This document shows, one piece after another, positions 43,234-51,866 of a stretch of 64,000 bases of DNA. A model generated the notes under the pieces. The model saw only the letters and a program-made list of their open reading frames with translations. It did no database searches and was not told the DNA's origin. Position 1 is the first letter of the stretch. Each line of letters opens with the position of its first letter. Location: assembly GCA_900315635.1 (NCBI GenBank), contig OMZV01000008.1:1-64000 (forward strand), read 5' to 3'. This stretch comes from an uncultured Prevotella sp. GTDB taxonomy: Bacteria; Bacteroidota; Bacteroidia; Bacteroidales; Bacteroidaceae. The position numbers were made by a program, and so were the translations under genes.

Positions 43234-45276
43234 ATGATTGACAGAGCGACGATAGACCGGATTATGGATGCCACGAACATTGTTGACGTGGTGTCCGACT
43301 TTGTGACGCTGAAGAAGCGCGGCATAAACTACATCGGACTGTGCCCGTTCCACAACGATACGCACCCGTCGTTCTCCGTGTCGCCGTCACGGGGCATCTG
43401 CCACTGCTTCACCTGCGGAAAAGGCGGCAACGCGGTGAACTTCCTCATGGAGCTGGAGAATCTGTCCTACCCCGACGCACTGCGCTGGCTGGCACGGAAG
43501 TACAACATCGAGATTCACGAGAAAGAGCTGACCGCCGAGGAGAAGAAGGAAGAGGGCGACCGTGAGGCGATGTTCCTCGTCAACGAGTGGGCTCTGAAAT
43601 ACTTCGAGAACATTCTCCACAACGACGTCGATGGTATTGCCATCGGACTACAATATTTCCGCAGTCGTGGATTCCGCGACGACACCATAAAGAAGTTCCA
43701 CTTGGGATATGCCCTGCAGGACCGCCACGCCATGAGCGACGCTGCGCTGAAGGCGGGCTACAAGGAGGAATACCTCATCAAGACGGGACTCTGCTACAAG
43801 CGTGAGAACGGCGAGCTCATAGACCGGTTCGCAGGACGTGTTATCTTCCCGTGGTTCTCGCTGAGCGGAAAGGTTGTCGGATTCAACGGTCGTGTACTCG
43901 ACTCCCGCACCCACGGCGTGATGCAGAAGTATGTCAACTCGCCCGACTCCGAGATTTACCACAAGGGCAACGAGCTCTTCGGACTGAACCAGGCAAAGCA
44001 GGCTATCCGCAAGGCCGACAGCGTGATCCTCGTTGAGGGACAAGCCGACGTTATAAGCATGTCGCAGAGCACTGTCGAGAATGTTGTTGCCGGTTCGGGT
44101 ACTGCACTGACAGTCAATCAGGTACGCAAGCTCCACCGCTTCACCAATAATATCACTCTTATCTACGATGGCGACGATGCCGGTGTTAACGCAGCACTGA
44201 GGAACAGCGACCTCATTCACGGCGAGGGAATGAACGTCAGCGTACTCTTCCTGCCCGACGGACAAGACCCTGACGACTTCGCCAAGAGCCACACGCCCGA
44301 GGAGCTTCAGGAGTTCATCGCCAACAACTCGACCGACTCTATTATCTTCCGCATCAACCGCACCCTCGACGGTGTCACCGACCCTATCAAGCGTTCGCAG
44401 GCTATCAACGCCATCATCGACAGCATCGCCATCATCAAAGACCCGATTCTCCGTGACACGTATATCCGTGAGTGCGCACAGCGGACAGGGGTTCCGGAGA
44501 CGACCCTCATTGGACAGATGAACCGTGCCATCCGCCGCAGCATGGACGACCGCCAGAAGCAGCAGGCACGTGAGCAGAGGCAGGAGAGTCAATCCATTCA
44601 GACGGGCACTGCCACCCCACAGCCTCAACAGCCGGACGTGCCATCAGCATCGGGTGCTCAACCATCTTCACCCAAATCACAACAATCAACACCCAACTCT
44701 CAACCATCCCCCAATTCAACATTCAACACTCCACATTCAACATTCAACAAAGTTGAGTCCATGCTCATCGAGGCTGTCATCCGCCACGGCAACGAGATAA
44801 TCTTCCGTGACGTGCAGAACGAAGCCACGGGCGAGAAGGTCAACCTCACCGTTGCGCAGTATGTCGCCTACGATCTCGGACTCGACAACCTCTCATTCAC
44901 CGCACCTATCTACAACACTATCCTGCAGGAAGCCGTTGAGCACAGCGCTGATCCATCATGGGTGTCGCTCACTTACTTCACCCATCATCCCGACATCAAC
45001 ATCAGCACTATCGCCTCACAAATGGGTGCCGACAAATTCCAGCTCTCGGAGAGTCTGCAAGTGAAGACCAGCGAGGAATCGCTCCGCTCGAGTGTCATGC
45101 ACATCATCCTCGACTTCCGCCTCAACTATGTCAAGCGCCACCTGAAGGATCTCCGCACTGAGCTTCTCTCCACCAAGGATTCCTCCCGTATGATGGAGAT
45201 TATGGCAGAGATCAAGAAAATGCAGGAAGTGAGGAATATATTGGCGCAGAAGCTGGGCTCAGACATAGTTGTCTAA
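43234..45276 (+). CDS. dnaG: DNA primase DnaG
   Basis: A 680-residue primase that lays RNA primers at the fork. The zinc-binding domain (about 1-95) has CPFHNDTHPSFSVSP and CFTCGKGGNAVNFLM. The RNA polymerase/TOPRIM core (about 110-425) shows FAGRVIFPWFSLSGKVVGFNGR, ILVEGQADVISM and IYDGDDAG. The C-terminal helicase-binding region (about 500-680) starts at KVESMLIEAVI. The linker at about 445-505 is unusually Gln/Pro/Ser/Asn-rich and its DNA contains tandem ACATTCAAC units. A perfect promoter precedes it. The stop codon abuts an AT-rich repeat. Confidence 0.96.
   Translation: MIDRATIDRIMDATNIVDVVSDFVTLKKRGINYIGLCPFHNDTHPSFSVSPSRGICHCFTCGKGGNAVNFLMELENLSYPDALRWLARKYNIEIHEKELTAEEKKEEGDREAMFLVNEWALKYFENILHNDVDGIAIGLQYFRSRGFRDDTIKKFHLGYALQDRHAMSDAALKAGYKEEYLIKTGLCYKRENGELIDRFAGRVIFPWFSLSGKVVGFNGRVLDSRTHGVMQKYVNSPDSEIYHKGNELFGLNQAKQAIRKADSVILVEGQADVISMSQSTVENVVAGSGTALTVNQVRKLHRFTNNITLIYDGDDAGVNAALRNSDLIHGEGMNVSVLFLPDGQDPDDFAKSHTPEELQEFIANNSTDSIIFRINRTLDGVTDPIKRSQAINAIIDSIAIIKDPILRDTYIRECAQRTGVPETTLIGQMNRAIRRSMDDRQKQQAREQRQESQSIQTGTATPQPQQPDVPSASGAQPSSPKSQQSTPNSQPSPNSTFNTPHSTFNKVESMLIEAVIRHGNEIIFRDVQNEATGEKVNLTVAQYVAYDLGLDNLSFTAPIYNTILQEAVEHSADPSWVSLTYFTHHPDINISTIASQMGADKFQLSESLQVKTSEESLRSSVMHIILDFRLNYVKRHLKDLRTELLSTKDSSRMMEIMAEIKKMQEVRNILAQKLGSDIVV
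44672..44750 (+). repeat. Tandem simple repeat encoding the dnaG linker
   Basis: In-frame CAAC-rich DNA, with ATTCAAC(A) units at 44714-44749, encodes a Ser/Thr/Asn/Pro-rich spacer between the primase core and the helicase-binding domain. The composition differs from the rest of dnaG. Confidence 0.6.
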
Positions 45277-45366
45277 TGTATAAATTATAATGTATAATGT
45301 ATAAACAGAGCGGATAAAGGACAATGTATAAATAATAATTTATAATGTATAAATAATAGTGCAGAG
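45277..45366. repeat. Left AT-rich repeat flank of the four-helix-bundle gene
   Basis: Begins at the dnaG stop codon. It carries several ATGTATAA phrases and ends with a 21-bp sequence (45340-45360, starting TTATAATGTATAAATAATAG) that is the exact complement of 45733-45753. Only GCAGAG separates it from the ATG at 45367. Confidence 0.9.
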
Positions 45367-45726
45367 ATGGAAAAGCAGAATGTCATAATAGATAAAAGCA
45401 GGAAGTTCTCTATACGCATTATAAAACTCTATAAGTATCTTAGTCAAGAGAAAAGGGAGTTTGTAATGTCAAAGCAAGTACTGCGAAGTGGTACAAGCAT
45501 TGGGGCTAACATTGCCGAAGGACATTGGGCACCATCATCTGCTGATTTTTACGCTAAACTAGGAATTTCGCTAAAAGAAGCATCCGAAACAGAATATTGG
45601 TTATATCTTTTACATGAGACTGGATATGTTGACAGTAAGGCTTACGACAGCATTTATGCTGATTGTGTAGAGTTAATTAAAATCTTAACTGCAATATTAA
45701 AGAATCGCCCTCAACCCAAAAGATAG
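45367..45726 (+). CDS. Four-helix-bundle protein (S23 / 23S rRNA intervening-sequence protein family)
   Basis: A 119-residue all-helical protein. The KFSIRIIKLYKYL helix, the family signature VLRSGTSIGANIAEGHWA and the ISLKEASETEYWLYLL helix identify the S23/four-helix-bundle family. Family members form pentamers, occur inside 23S rRNA intervening sequences, and include the Avd accessory proteins of diversity-generating retroelements. Here no rRNA gene, reverse transcriptase or template/variable repeat is nearby. The gene is tightly framed by inverted AT-rich repeats that end 6 bp outside its start and stop codons, so gene and repeats look like one unit. Function unknown; nucleic-acid binding is inferred from family charge and relatives. 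Confidence 0.9.
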   Translation: MEKQNVIIDKSRKFSIRIIKLYKYLSQEKREFVMSKQVLRSGTSIGANIAEGHWAPSSADFYAKLGISLKEASETEYWLYLLHETGYVDSKAYDSIYADCVELIKILTAILKNRPQPKR

Positions 45727-45807
45727 CCCAAAACTATTATTTATACATTATAAGATAACCTCAAGACTATTATTTATACATTATAATTTATACATTATAC
45801 ATTAAAA
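45727..45807. repeat. Right AT-rich repeat flank of the four-helix-bundle gene
   Basis: Two direct copies of a 21-bp sequence (45733-45753 and 45766-45786, starting ACTATTATTTATACATTATA), each the exact complement of 45340-45360. The second extends into a 35-bp block (45769-45803) identical to 13470-13504. The block ends 4 bp before the cardiolipin synthase ATG. Confidence 0.9.
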
Positions 45808-47241
45808 ATGATATACATACATTGGATTTTCTTAGCTGTTTACGCCATCATCGTTGTCCTGACGATGATCACTATCCTTATGGACAACCGGCAACCGGCG
45901 AAGACGATGGCATGGATACTCGTGCTGTGGTTCATTCCGCTACTGGGAATAATCCTGTATTTCTTCTTCGGACAGAATATCAGGCGGGAGAGGATAATAT
46001 CGAAGAAAAGCCTAGACCAACTGACGAAGCGGTCGATGCTGGAGTTCGTTGAGCAGAAGGACCTGACACTCCCCGACGACCACCGCAAGCTCATCGACCT
46101 CTTCACCAACCAGCAGATGGCACTGCCGTTCAAGGGCAATACTACCGAGATATACACCAACGGCTATGAGTTCTTCCCTGCTCTGCTCTCAGCCATCGCC
46201 AAGGCAAAGCACCACATACATATCGATGTGTTCATCTTCAACGACGATGCTCTCGGACGGCTCATCGCCGACGCACTCATCGCCAAGGCTCGCGAGGGTG
46301 TCGAGGTACGGCTCATCTATGACGATGTGGCGTGCTGGCAGGTGAAGAACAGCTTCTACGAGCGGATGCGTGAGGAAGGCATCGAAGTCCATCCGTTCAT
46401 GCCAGTGAAGTTCCCGGTTTTCACGAGCAAGGCTAACTATCGCAACCACCGCAAGGTTATCGTCATCGACGGCAAGGTGGGATTCATCGGTGGAATGAAC
46501 ATCGCCCTGCGTTATGTCCAGGGCTACGGCAAGGGGAAGAAGCACGTCGACTGGCGTGACACGCACATGAAAATCGAGGGTACGGCGGTGTATGCCCTTC
46601 AGCGGGCGTTCCTCATCGACTGGTACTTTGTCGACCAGACACTTATCTCCAACCGCAGGTATTATCCGACGAACATCGCCAAGCCTGCCGACTGCCTCAC
46701 GCAGATTGTGACGAGCAATCCTACCGACCCGTGGTCGACGATAGAGCAGGGATATGTGAATATTCTGATGAACGCCAAGCGGTATGTCTATATCGAGACT
46801 CCGTATTTCATGCCGACGGAGCCGGTGCTCTTCGCCATGCAGACGGCTGCCCTGTCGGGTGTCGATGTCCGATTGATGCTCCCTCTGCACAACGATTCGC
46901 AGCTCGTCCAGTGGGCAACGTCGTCTTACGTCATGAAGGCCATTGAGGCAGGTGTGAAGGTGGTGCTCTACAAGGCGGGGTTCAACCACAGCAAGATTCT
47001 CATCAGTGATGACACTCTCTCGTCATGCGGCTCGCTGAACGTTGATTTCCGCAGCTTCGAGCACGACTTCGAGTGCAACGCTTTCTTCTACGACCGTGAG
47101 CAGGCTCTCCGCCTTAAGCAGGTCTTCGCCGCCGATCTCAACGACTGTGTACCTATTGAGCAGGTCAAGGACATCGCCAACCGCTCGTTCTTCCAGCGCC
47201 TCTGGGAAAGCCTCGTGCGGTTGCTCTCTCCCCTGATGTAG
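45808..47241 (+). CDS. cls: Cardiolipin synthase (phospholipase D family)
   Basis: A 477-residue membrane enzyme that joins phosphatidylglycerol to form cardiolipin. Two N-terminal membrane segments (about 3-25 and 33-55) are followed by two phospholipase D domains with HKD motifs at H214-K216-D221 (NHRKVIVIDGKVGFIGG) and H394-K396-D401 (NHSKILISDD). The GGMN and GSLNVD sequences after each motif are typical of Cls. Start is the ATG 4 bp after the AT-rich repeat, where the first membrane segment begins. Confidence 0.93.
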   Translation: MIYIHWIFLAVYAIIVVLTMITILMDNRQPAKTMAWILVLWFIPLLGIILYFFFGQNIRRERIISKKSLDQLTKRSMLEFVEQKDLTLPDDHRKLIDLFTNQQMALPFKGNTTEIYTNGYEFFPALLSAIAKAKHHIHIDVFIFNDDALGRLIADALIAKAREGVEVRLIYDDVACWQVKNSFYERMREEGIEVHPFMPVKFPVFTSKANYRNHRKVIVIDGKVGFIGGMNIALRYVQGYGKGKKHVDWRDTHMKIEGTAVYALQRAFLIDWYFVDQTLISNRRYYPTNIAKPADCLTQIVTSNPTDPWSTIEQGYVNILMNAKRYVYIETPYFMPTEPVLFAMQTAALSGVDVRLMLPLHNDSQLVQWATSSYVMKAIEAGVKVVLYKAGFNHSKILISDDTLSSCGSLNVDFRSFEHDFECNAFFYDREQALRLKQVFAADLNDCVPIEQVKDIANRSFFQRLWESLVRLLSPLM

Positions 47242-47564
47242 GAGCATAATTCATTATGCCGGCAGAACAAAAGCCGACAGAACTAAATATCTTTCTTTCG
47301 GGCTTGATAAATCAAAGCCCTTACTTTGAATTAATTGGCTCCTTGAAATGATGAGGACTGGGGTTTTAAGGCACGATAGTGCCGTAGGTTTTTCTTTCTA
47401 TACAACAAAATACGACGTTAGGAGTATTTCAGTTTCATAAGAAAGATGGTTTTGTATCGGTTTTGCTTTAATATTGTTTAATATTGATGTTAGATGATTT
47501 TTATACACCGAATCCTTGTTGGAGTTATATCTTTTTTATACATTTGCATCAAAAGAAATCACTT
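47242..47564. other. Intergenic region between cls and rsmD
   Basis: Holds two hairpins, GGGCTT/AAGCCC (47299-47319) and GGCAC-GATA-GTGCC (47370-47383), the latter followed by GTAGGTTTTTC and a possible weak terminator for cls. The rsmD -7 box TACATTTG is at 47539-47546, with CTTG about 20 bp upstream. No gene is seen. Confidence 0.55.
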
Positions 47565-48095
47565 ATGCGAGTAATTACAGGAAAATATAAGGGACGTCGA
47601 TTCGACATACCAAAGACTTTCAAGGCAAGACCGACAACCGACTTTGCCAAAGAGAATATATTCAACGTGCTGATGGGCTACATCGACTTCGATGGAGCCG
47701 AGGCACTCGACCTCTTTTCAGGCACCGGCAGCATATCGCTCGAACTGCTGTCACGTGGCTGCAAGGAAGTTGTCAGTGTTGAGAAAGACCGCGACCACGC
47801 ACGGTTCATCAGTCAGTGTATGCAGAAGATTGGAGCCACTAACGACATCCTTGTCAAGGGCGATGTATTCAAATTCCTGAAGTCGTGCCACCGCCAGTTC
47901 GACTTCATCTTTGCCGATCCGCCATACGCTCTGCCGGAGCTGCCTACTATTCCATCGCTCATCTTCGAGTACGACCTTCTCAAACCCGATGGCATCTTCG
48001 TCTTCGAGCATGGCAAGCACAACTCATTCGAGGACAATCCCCACTTCCATGAGCACCGCGAGTATGGCTCTGTCAACTTCTCTATATTTAAATAG
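47565..48095 (+). CDS. rsmD: 16S rRNA (guanine(966)-N(2))-methyltransferase RsmD
   Basis: A 176-residue SAM-dependent methyltransferase that modifies G966 of 16S rRNA. Signatures are VITGKYKGRRFDIP at the N terminus, RPTTDFAKENIFNVL, the SAM-binding LDLFSGTGSISLELLSRG, and the catalytic DPPY at D118-Y121. ATG 47565 is chosen since it puts the RG-type N terminus in register and follows the -7 box; an upstream in-frame extension to 47484 would precede the promoter. It converges on the next gene with only 3 bp between stop codons. Confidence 0.94.
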   Translation: MRVITGKYKGRRFDIPKTFKARPTTDFAKENIFNVLMGYIDFDGAEALDLFSGTGSISLELLSRGCKEVVSVEKDRDHARFISQCMQKIGATNDILVKGDVFKFLKSCHRQFDFIFADPPYALPELPTIPSLIFEYDLLKPDGIFVFEHGKHNSFEDNPHFHEHREYGSVNFSIFK

Positions 48096-48098
48096 GTA

Positions 48099-48923
48099 TT
48101 ACAAATACAACGCCTTAATATCATACGGTATGTCCGTCCGCTTAGCCATTTCGTTAAGGTTGAACTCAGCGGCAGGGTTGATGACGAACGTCCGTTGCAA
48201 GTAGCGGGCGATGTTCTCCTTCAGCCAGTCGCCATGCGGGATGTCCCCGACAAGGTGCAACTCGTCATTGGAGTTATCCATTCCCAGCAATTTCCATACA
48301 TATAATATATAATACAGCGCATCGTGGGCGTGGGCACAGTCGAAACAGTTGGCATAGCGGAATCGGGCGTGGTCGAAACGGAAGATGTTTACCCTCTTGT
48401 CATGAAAATAGGCAAACAGCTTTGCCCTCGGACCGGTGAAAGCCTTGCGGTACAGATGCCGCCAGACGGGCAGCACCACTGGAAGGATGTTTATGTTGGC
48501 GAAATGATCCTGAATGACTATACGCACATCGTGATTGACGGCAAAAACGGCGACAGCGTTCAGCTCCGGCAGTTCAGCACGGGCAATATCGTCTTTGTCA
48601 TGTCCACCCACCGTTGTACGGTAAAGCAGCGCTGCCTGCTCTTCCTTGTATTCCTCTTTCGGAACAAGCATGACGATGCTGTCAGTGAGAAGCAAGGCGT
48701 GCTTATAGCCGCTCATCAGCAACTCGGAGTTGGCGAAAGCCTCACGGAGATTAGCCGACAGCGATATACTGCCGTTAAGGGAATATGGCTCATAGACCAT
48801 CTTCCCGTCGGTCTTCGGATCGCCGACAGCAAATGCCAAGGCTCCGTGGCTCATCCTCAGCGTGAGTTGCAATTTCAAGTTATTTAAGTCGTTGGGGTCA
48901 ATCATCTTTTCATTCCTTTCCAT
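48099..48923 (-). CDS. DUF3822-family protein
   Basis: A 274-residue cytosolic protein that resembles the Bacteroidota DUF3822 family, usually found beside rsmD. The layout suggests an actin-like/ribonuclease-H-like duplicated fold: LTLRMSHGALAFAV at the N terminus, LLLTDSIVMLVPKEEY, then RVNIFRFDHARFRYANCF and LHLVGDIPHG in the second half. No catalytic motif is evident and no function is known. A second possible start, MIDPND, lies 18 bp downstream (48905). Stop codons of this gene and rsmD are 3 bp apart in convergent orientation. Confidence 0.7.
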   Translation of the reverse strand: MERNEKMIDPNDLNNLKLQLTLRMSHGALAFAVGDPKTDGKMVYEPYSLNGSISLSANLREAFANSELLMSGYKHALLLTDSIVMLVPKEEYKEEQAALLYRTTVGGHDKDDIARAELPELNAVAVFAVNHDVRIVIQDHFANINILPVVLPVWRHLYRKAFTGPRAKLFAYFHDKRVNIFRFDHARFRYANCFDCAHAHDALYYILYVWKLLGMDNSNDELHLVGDIPHGDWLKENIARYLQRTFVINPAAEFNLNEMAKRTDIPYDIKALYL

Positions 48924-49036
48924 CCTAACTGTTCGGATAGATTATGCTCAGCGCGCAAAGCAGCAACAGGGCTACTACGCAGGCAATGAGAATATAATTT
49001 ACGTTGAATTTCAAAGTTGTTTCCGTTTTTTATTGT

Positions 49037-49062
49037 TACCTTTGTATTCGAGTACAAAGGTA
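49037..49062. promoter_or_regulatory. Face-to-face -7 boxes in a perfect palindrome
   Basis: TACCTTTGTA (49037-49046) and TACAAAGGTA (49053-49062) form a 10-bp inverted repeat around a 6-base centre. The left copy is a -7 box for the helicase gene on the plus strand and the right copy one for the DUF3822 gene on the minus strand, so the two start sites would lie about 5 bp apart. Confidence 0.6.
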
Positions 49063-49084
49063 CAAAATTCTTTTCCAATAATCA

Positions 49085-50533
49085 ATGATTGAGGACGAAA
49101 TAACATTCCGTATACTTAAGGAGTTCCCTTTCGAGCCCACTGACGAACAGCGTAGTGCCCTCGGTACATTCGCCGGATTCCTGACCGACCGTGACCCTCA
49201 CAGCGTTATGATTCTGCGTGGCTCAGCCGGAACGGGCAAGACAGTCCTTGCCAGCGCCATCGTCAAGGCTCTCACAGGAATGAAACAGAAGGTGATGCTC
49301 CTTGCCCCGACAGGACGTGCGGCTAAGGTCTTTGCGCTGAACAGCAGCCATGAGGCGTTCACTATCCACAGGAAGATCTACCGTGAGCGGTCGTTCGCCG
49401 GTCCGGCAGGCTCGTTCAATCTCAACGACAACCTTTATCGTGACACTCTGTTCATCGTCGACGAGGCTTCGATGATTTCCAACACGGCTCACGAGAGTGC
49501 ATTCGGAAGTGGACGGCTCCTCGATGACTTGATACGCTACGTATACGGCGGACAGAATTGCCGGATGATGCTCATCGGCGACAAGGCTCAGCTGCCACCT
49601 GTCGGCGAGACGGAAAGTCCTGCGCTCAGTGCCGATGTTCTATCTGCCTACGGACTGCATGTCCATGAGTTCGACCTGAATACCATTGTCCGTCAAGGCA
49701 GCCGCTCCGGAATTCTCTATAACGCAACAAATATCCGCACCCTAATCGACAAAGTCGCTGCCACTACCCTCTCCCTTTCAGGGAGCGCCGGGGTGGATCT
49801 CCGAGTTGATCCTTCCTTCGACGACATCTCCGTCGTTCCCGGCAATGAGCTTATCGACCAACTGGGCTCCAGCTATGGCTCGGCAGGACTCGATGACACA
49901 ATCGTCATTACCCGTAGCAACAAGCGGGCAAATGTCTATAATCAGGGAATCCGCAACACTATCCTCGACCGCGAGGAGATTCTTTCCACAGGCGATATTC
50001 TTATGGTTGTACGCAACAAATACCTCGATCCAAAACTGAAGGCTCCGGTGTCATTCATTGCCAACGGCGACCGTGGAATAGTCCGCCGGGTATCTAACTT
50101 CCGTGACCTCTATGGCTTCCATTTTGCCGATGTATCGTTGGAGTTCCCTGATTACGACAACTTCGTACTCGATACAACAGTCATCCTCGACACTCTCACA
50201 TCGGAGTCGCCAGCCCTCACTCACGAGCAGAACGAGAAGCTGTTCAATGCCGTCATGGAGGATTATTCCGATATTCCATTGAAGAAAGACCGCATGAAGG
50301 GCATCCGTGAGGACGACTACTACAATGCCCTGCAAGTGAAGTTCGGCTATGCCGTTACCTGCCATAAGGCTCAGGGTGGTCAATGGACTGATGTCTACGT
50401 TGACCAAGGTTACATGACCGATGAGATGATGACTCCCGATTACCTGCACTGGCTCTACACCGCCTTCACCCGAGCCACCGGTCATCTGTATTTGGTGAAC
50501 TGGCCAGAGAAACAAACACTTGCATCCATGTAG
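49085..50533 (+). CDS. RecD-like ATP-dependent DNA helicase (SF1B)
   Basis: A 482-residue superfamily 1 helicase of the short RecD2-like group. Walker A GSAGTGKT is at 46-53, motif Ia LLAPTGRAAKVF, Walker B FIVDEASMIS, motif III MLIGDKAQLPPVG, and the C-terminal UvrD-like part has VTCHKAQGGQWTDVYVDQG and LYTAFTRA. It likely unwinds DNA 5' to 3' in repair or recombination; no RecB or RecC partner is nearby. A stretch at about residues 229-239 (TLSLSGSAGVD) is encoded by a copy of a dispersed intergenic repeat. Start ATG 49085 is set by the promoter at 49037. Confidence 0.88.
   Translation: MIEDEITFRILKEFPFEPTDEQRSALGTFAGFLTDRDPHSVMILRGSAGTGKTVLASAIVKALTGMKQKVMLLAPTGRAAKVFALNSSHEAFTIHRKIYRERSFAGPAGSFNLNDNLYRDTLFIVDEASMISNTAHESAFGSGRLLDDLIRYVYGGQNCRMMLIGDKAQLPPVGETESPALSADVLSAYGLHVHEFDLNTIVRQGSRSGILYNATNIRTLIDKVAATTLSLSGSAGVDLRVDPSFDDISVVPGNELIDQLGSSYGSAGLDDTIVITRSNKRANVYNQGIRNTILDREEILSTGDILMVVRNKYLDPKLKAPVSFIANGDRGIVRRVSNFRDLYGFHFADVSLEFPDYDNFVLDTTVILDTLTSESPALTHEQNEKLFNAVMEDYSDIPLKKDRMKGIREDDYYNALQVKFGYAVTCHKAQGGQWTDVYVDQGYMTDEMMTPDYLHWLYTAFTRATGHLYLVNWPEKQTLASM
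49768..49800 (+). repeat. GC-rich dispersed repeat inside the helicase gene
   Basis: A triloop hairpin CTCCCT-TTC-AGGGAG (49771-49785) followed by CCGGGGTGGATC (49788-49799). The same order is found in the complement of 13409-13446 between genes. It is in frame and adds a Ser/Gly-rich loop. Confidence 0.7.
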
Positions 50534-50579
50534 GTGCGACGATCTCCGAATCGTCGATTATATCAACAATTAAATCCCA

Positions 50580-51230
50580 ATGAACGTAGAAGATTTACGC
50601 AAGCTTTTCCACTACTGCAACGATAAATATTTCGATGGGAAACTTCCGGAGCCAAAGTTCCGGGTCTCTCATTCCCGTACCCGCCTTGGCACCTTCTCTT
50701 ACCAACGGGTAATGGGCAGGCGGCTCAATTTCGGGTCGTTTCATCTCCCCTCACGAACGGGCGGCAGGGACTGGGTTCTCTCCATCTCCGACTACTACCT
50801 CATGACTCCCGACCAACTCGAAGATGTCATGACCCACGAGATGATTCATTTCAGCATAGCTTACACGGGACTTAAGGACTCTGCCCCTCATGGCATCGTC
50901 TTCCGTGGAATGATGGATGCCATAAACCGGAAATGGGGTCGCCACATAAGTGTAATGACTTCCACCCGTGGGTGGAAGCCTCGCGTTGAGCCAAAGCCGC
51001 AGACTTACCTTGTCCTCGGTCTTCAGATGCGTGACGGCACTTACTTTCTATCTTCTGTCAATCCCAAGTCAGCCGGTGAACTGGAACTCCGTCTCAACCG
51101 CATCCGTGAGGTCGTCGCCCACAAATGGGTTAAGACTACTGATGATTATTTCCGTTCCTTTCCCCGTGTCCGCTCCCTCCGTGGTCGGCGGGTTACGAAA
51201 GAGGTTTATCTGAGTAAAATGGGAAAATAA
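50580..51230 (+). CDS. SprT-like zinc metalloprotease-domain protein
   Basis: A 216-residue protein with a SprT-like fold in its first 130 residues. The start MNVEDLRKLFHYCNDKYFDGKLPEPKF matches the domain, and HEMIH at 86-90 is the zinc-binding catalytic motif, with a possible third ligand further on. Relatives (SprT, SPRTN) cut DNA-protein crosslinks, which suits its place 46 bp after a DNA helicase gene. The C-terminal 80 residues are basic (RSLRGRRVTKEVYLSKMGK). Bacterial function is not established. It converges on the following gene with 2 bp between stop codons. Confidence 0.82.
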   Translation: MNVEDLRKLFHYCNDKYFDGKLPEPKFRVSHSRTRLGTFSYQRVMGRRLNFGSFHLPSRTGGRDWVLSISDYYLMTPDQLEDVMTHEMIHFSIAYTGLKDSAPHGIVFRGMMDAINRKWGRHISVMTSTRGWKPRVEPKPQTYLVLGLQMRDGTYFLSSVNPKSAGELELRLNRIREVVAHKWVKTTDDYFRSFPRVRSLRGRRVTKEVYLSKMGK

Positions 51231-51232
51231 AA

Positions 51233-51676
51233 TTAGTTTGCCTTTACATCAACATTAATGGTTGCACTGTCGTGACCGGTTTCCATGTAAGTAATTTCGA
51301 CAATGTAATTGCGCCCGTTATAGGTGTGTAGATATGTGTCGATAGTCTTTTCAAGATCCTTGCGGCTCTTAACCTTCGTGACATGCATATACTGCCAAGG
51401 GAATCCCTTGCATGCCATCTCGGCTATCCGCTTATCATTGCGATACTCAATAGTGCTGGAAGCCTCAGTGTTCTTCGGATTGCGCTCAATAACCTTGACA
51501 CGTCCGAAATTCGCAGGAGTAAGCCACTCCGACACACCTCTGACCACACTCATGGCATCAGGTTCATCAGTGGCAGGAGCCGAAACAGTGTCGTTAACTT
51601 CGATGTTCTCAATTCTCGTGCTCGCAAAACAGCTAATAGTGGCGAACAATAACAATGCTGTAATGATTGTCCTCAT
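51233..51676 (-). CDS. Small secreted protein of unknown function
   Basis: A 147-residue exported protein. Signal peptide at 1-19 (LLLFATISCFAS); the cysteine does not sit in a clear lipobox. The mature part is hydrophilic with a predicted mixed alpha/beta pattern ending in NYIVEITYMETGHDSATINVD. No family is recognised. The ATG at 51676 is chosen because it starts the signal peptide; the longer frame to 51739 would run through the -7 box (TATCTTTG on the minus strand, 51728-51735). Confidence 0.65.
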   Translation of the reverse strand: MRTIITALLLFATISCFASTRIENIEVNDTVSAPATDEPDAMSVVRGVSEWLTPANFGRVKVIERNPKNTEASSTIEYRNDKRIAEMACKGFPWQYMHVTKVKSRKDLEKTIDTYLHTYNGRNYIVEITYMETGHDSATINVDVKAN

Positions 51677-51866
51677 AGGTCTATATATAAAATAGGTAAT
51701 AAAATAAAAAATGTGGTATCTCGTTTGCAAAGATACCACATTTTTTTTATTCCTTCTTTATTTCAGCACGAAAAAACAAGAATTTTACAATTTTTCTATA
51801 ACCTAAATCGTTCTTTTCGTGTTATTCGTGCCGAAAAATAAATCGTGTCGTTCGTGCTTAAACATC

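Noticed and set aside
45367-45726. Avd accessory protein of a diversity-generating retroelement
   Set aside because: No reverse transcriptase and no template/variable repeat pair with adenine-specific differences is found in the window.
45277-45807. Intervening sequence inside a 23S rRNA gene
   Set aside because: The flanks are dnaG and cls, not rRNA.
47484-47564. N-terminal extension of rsmD
   Set aside because: It starts upstream of the -7 box at 47539 and has no counterpart in the family.
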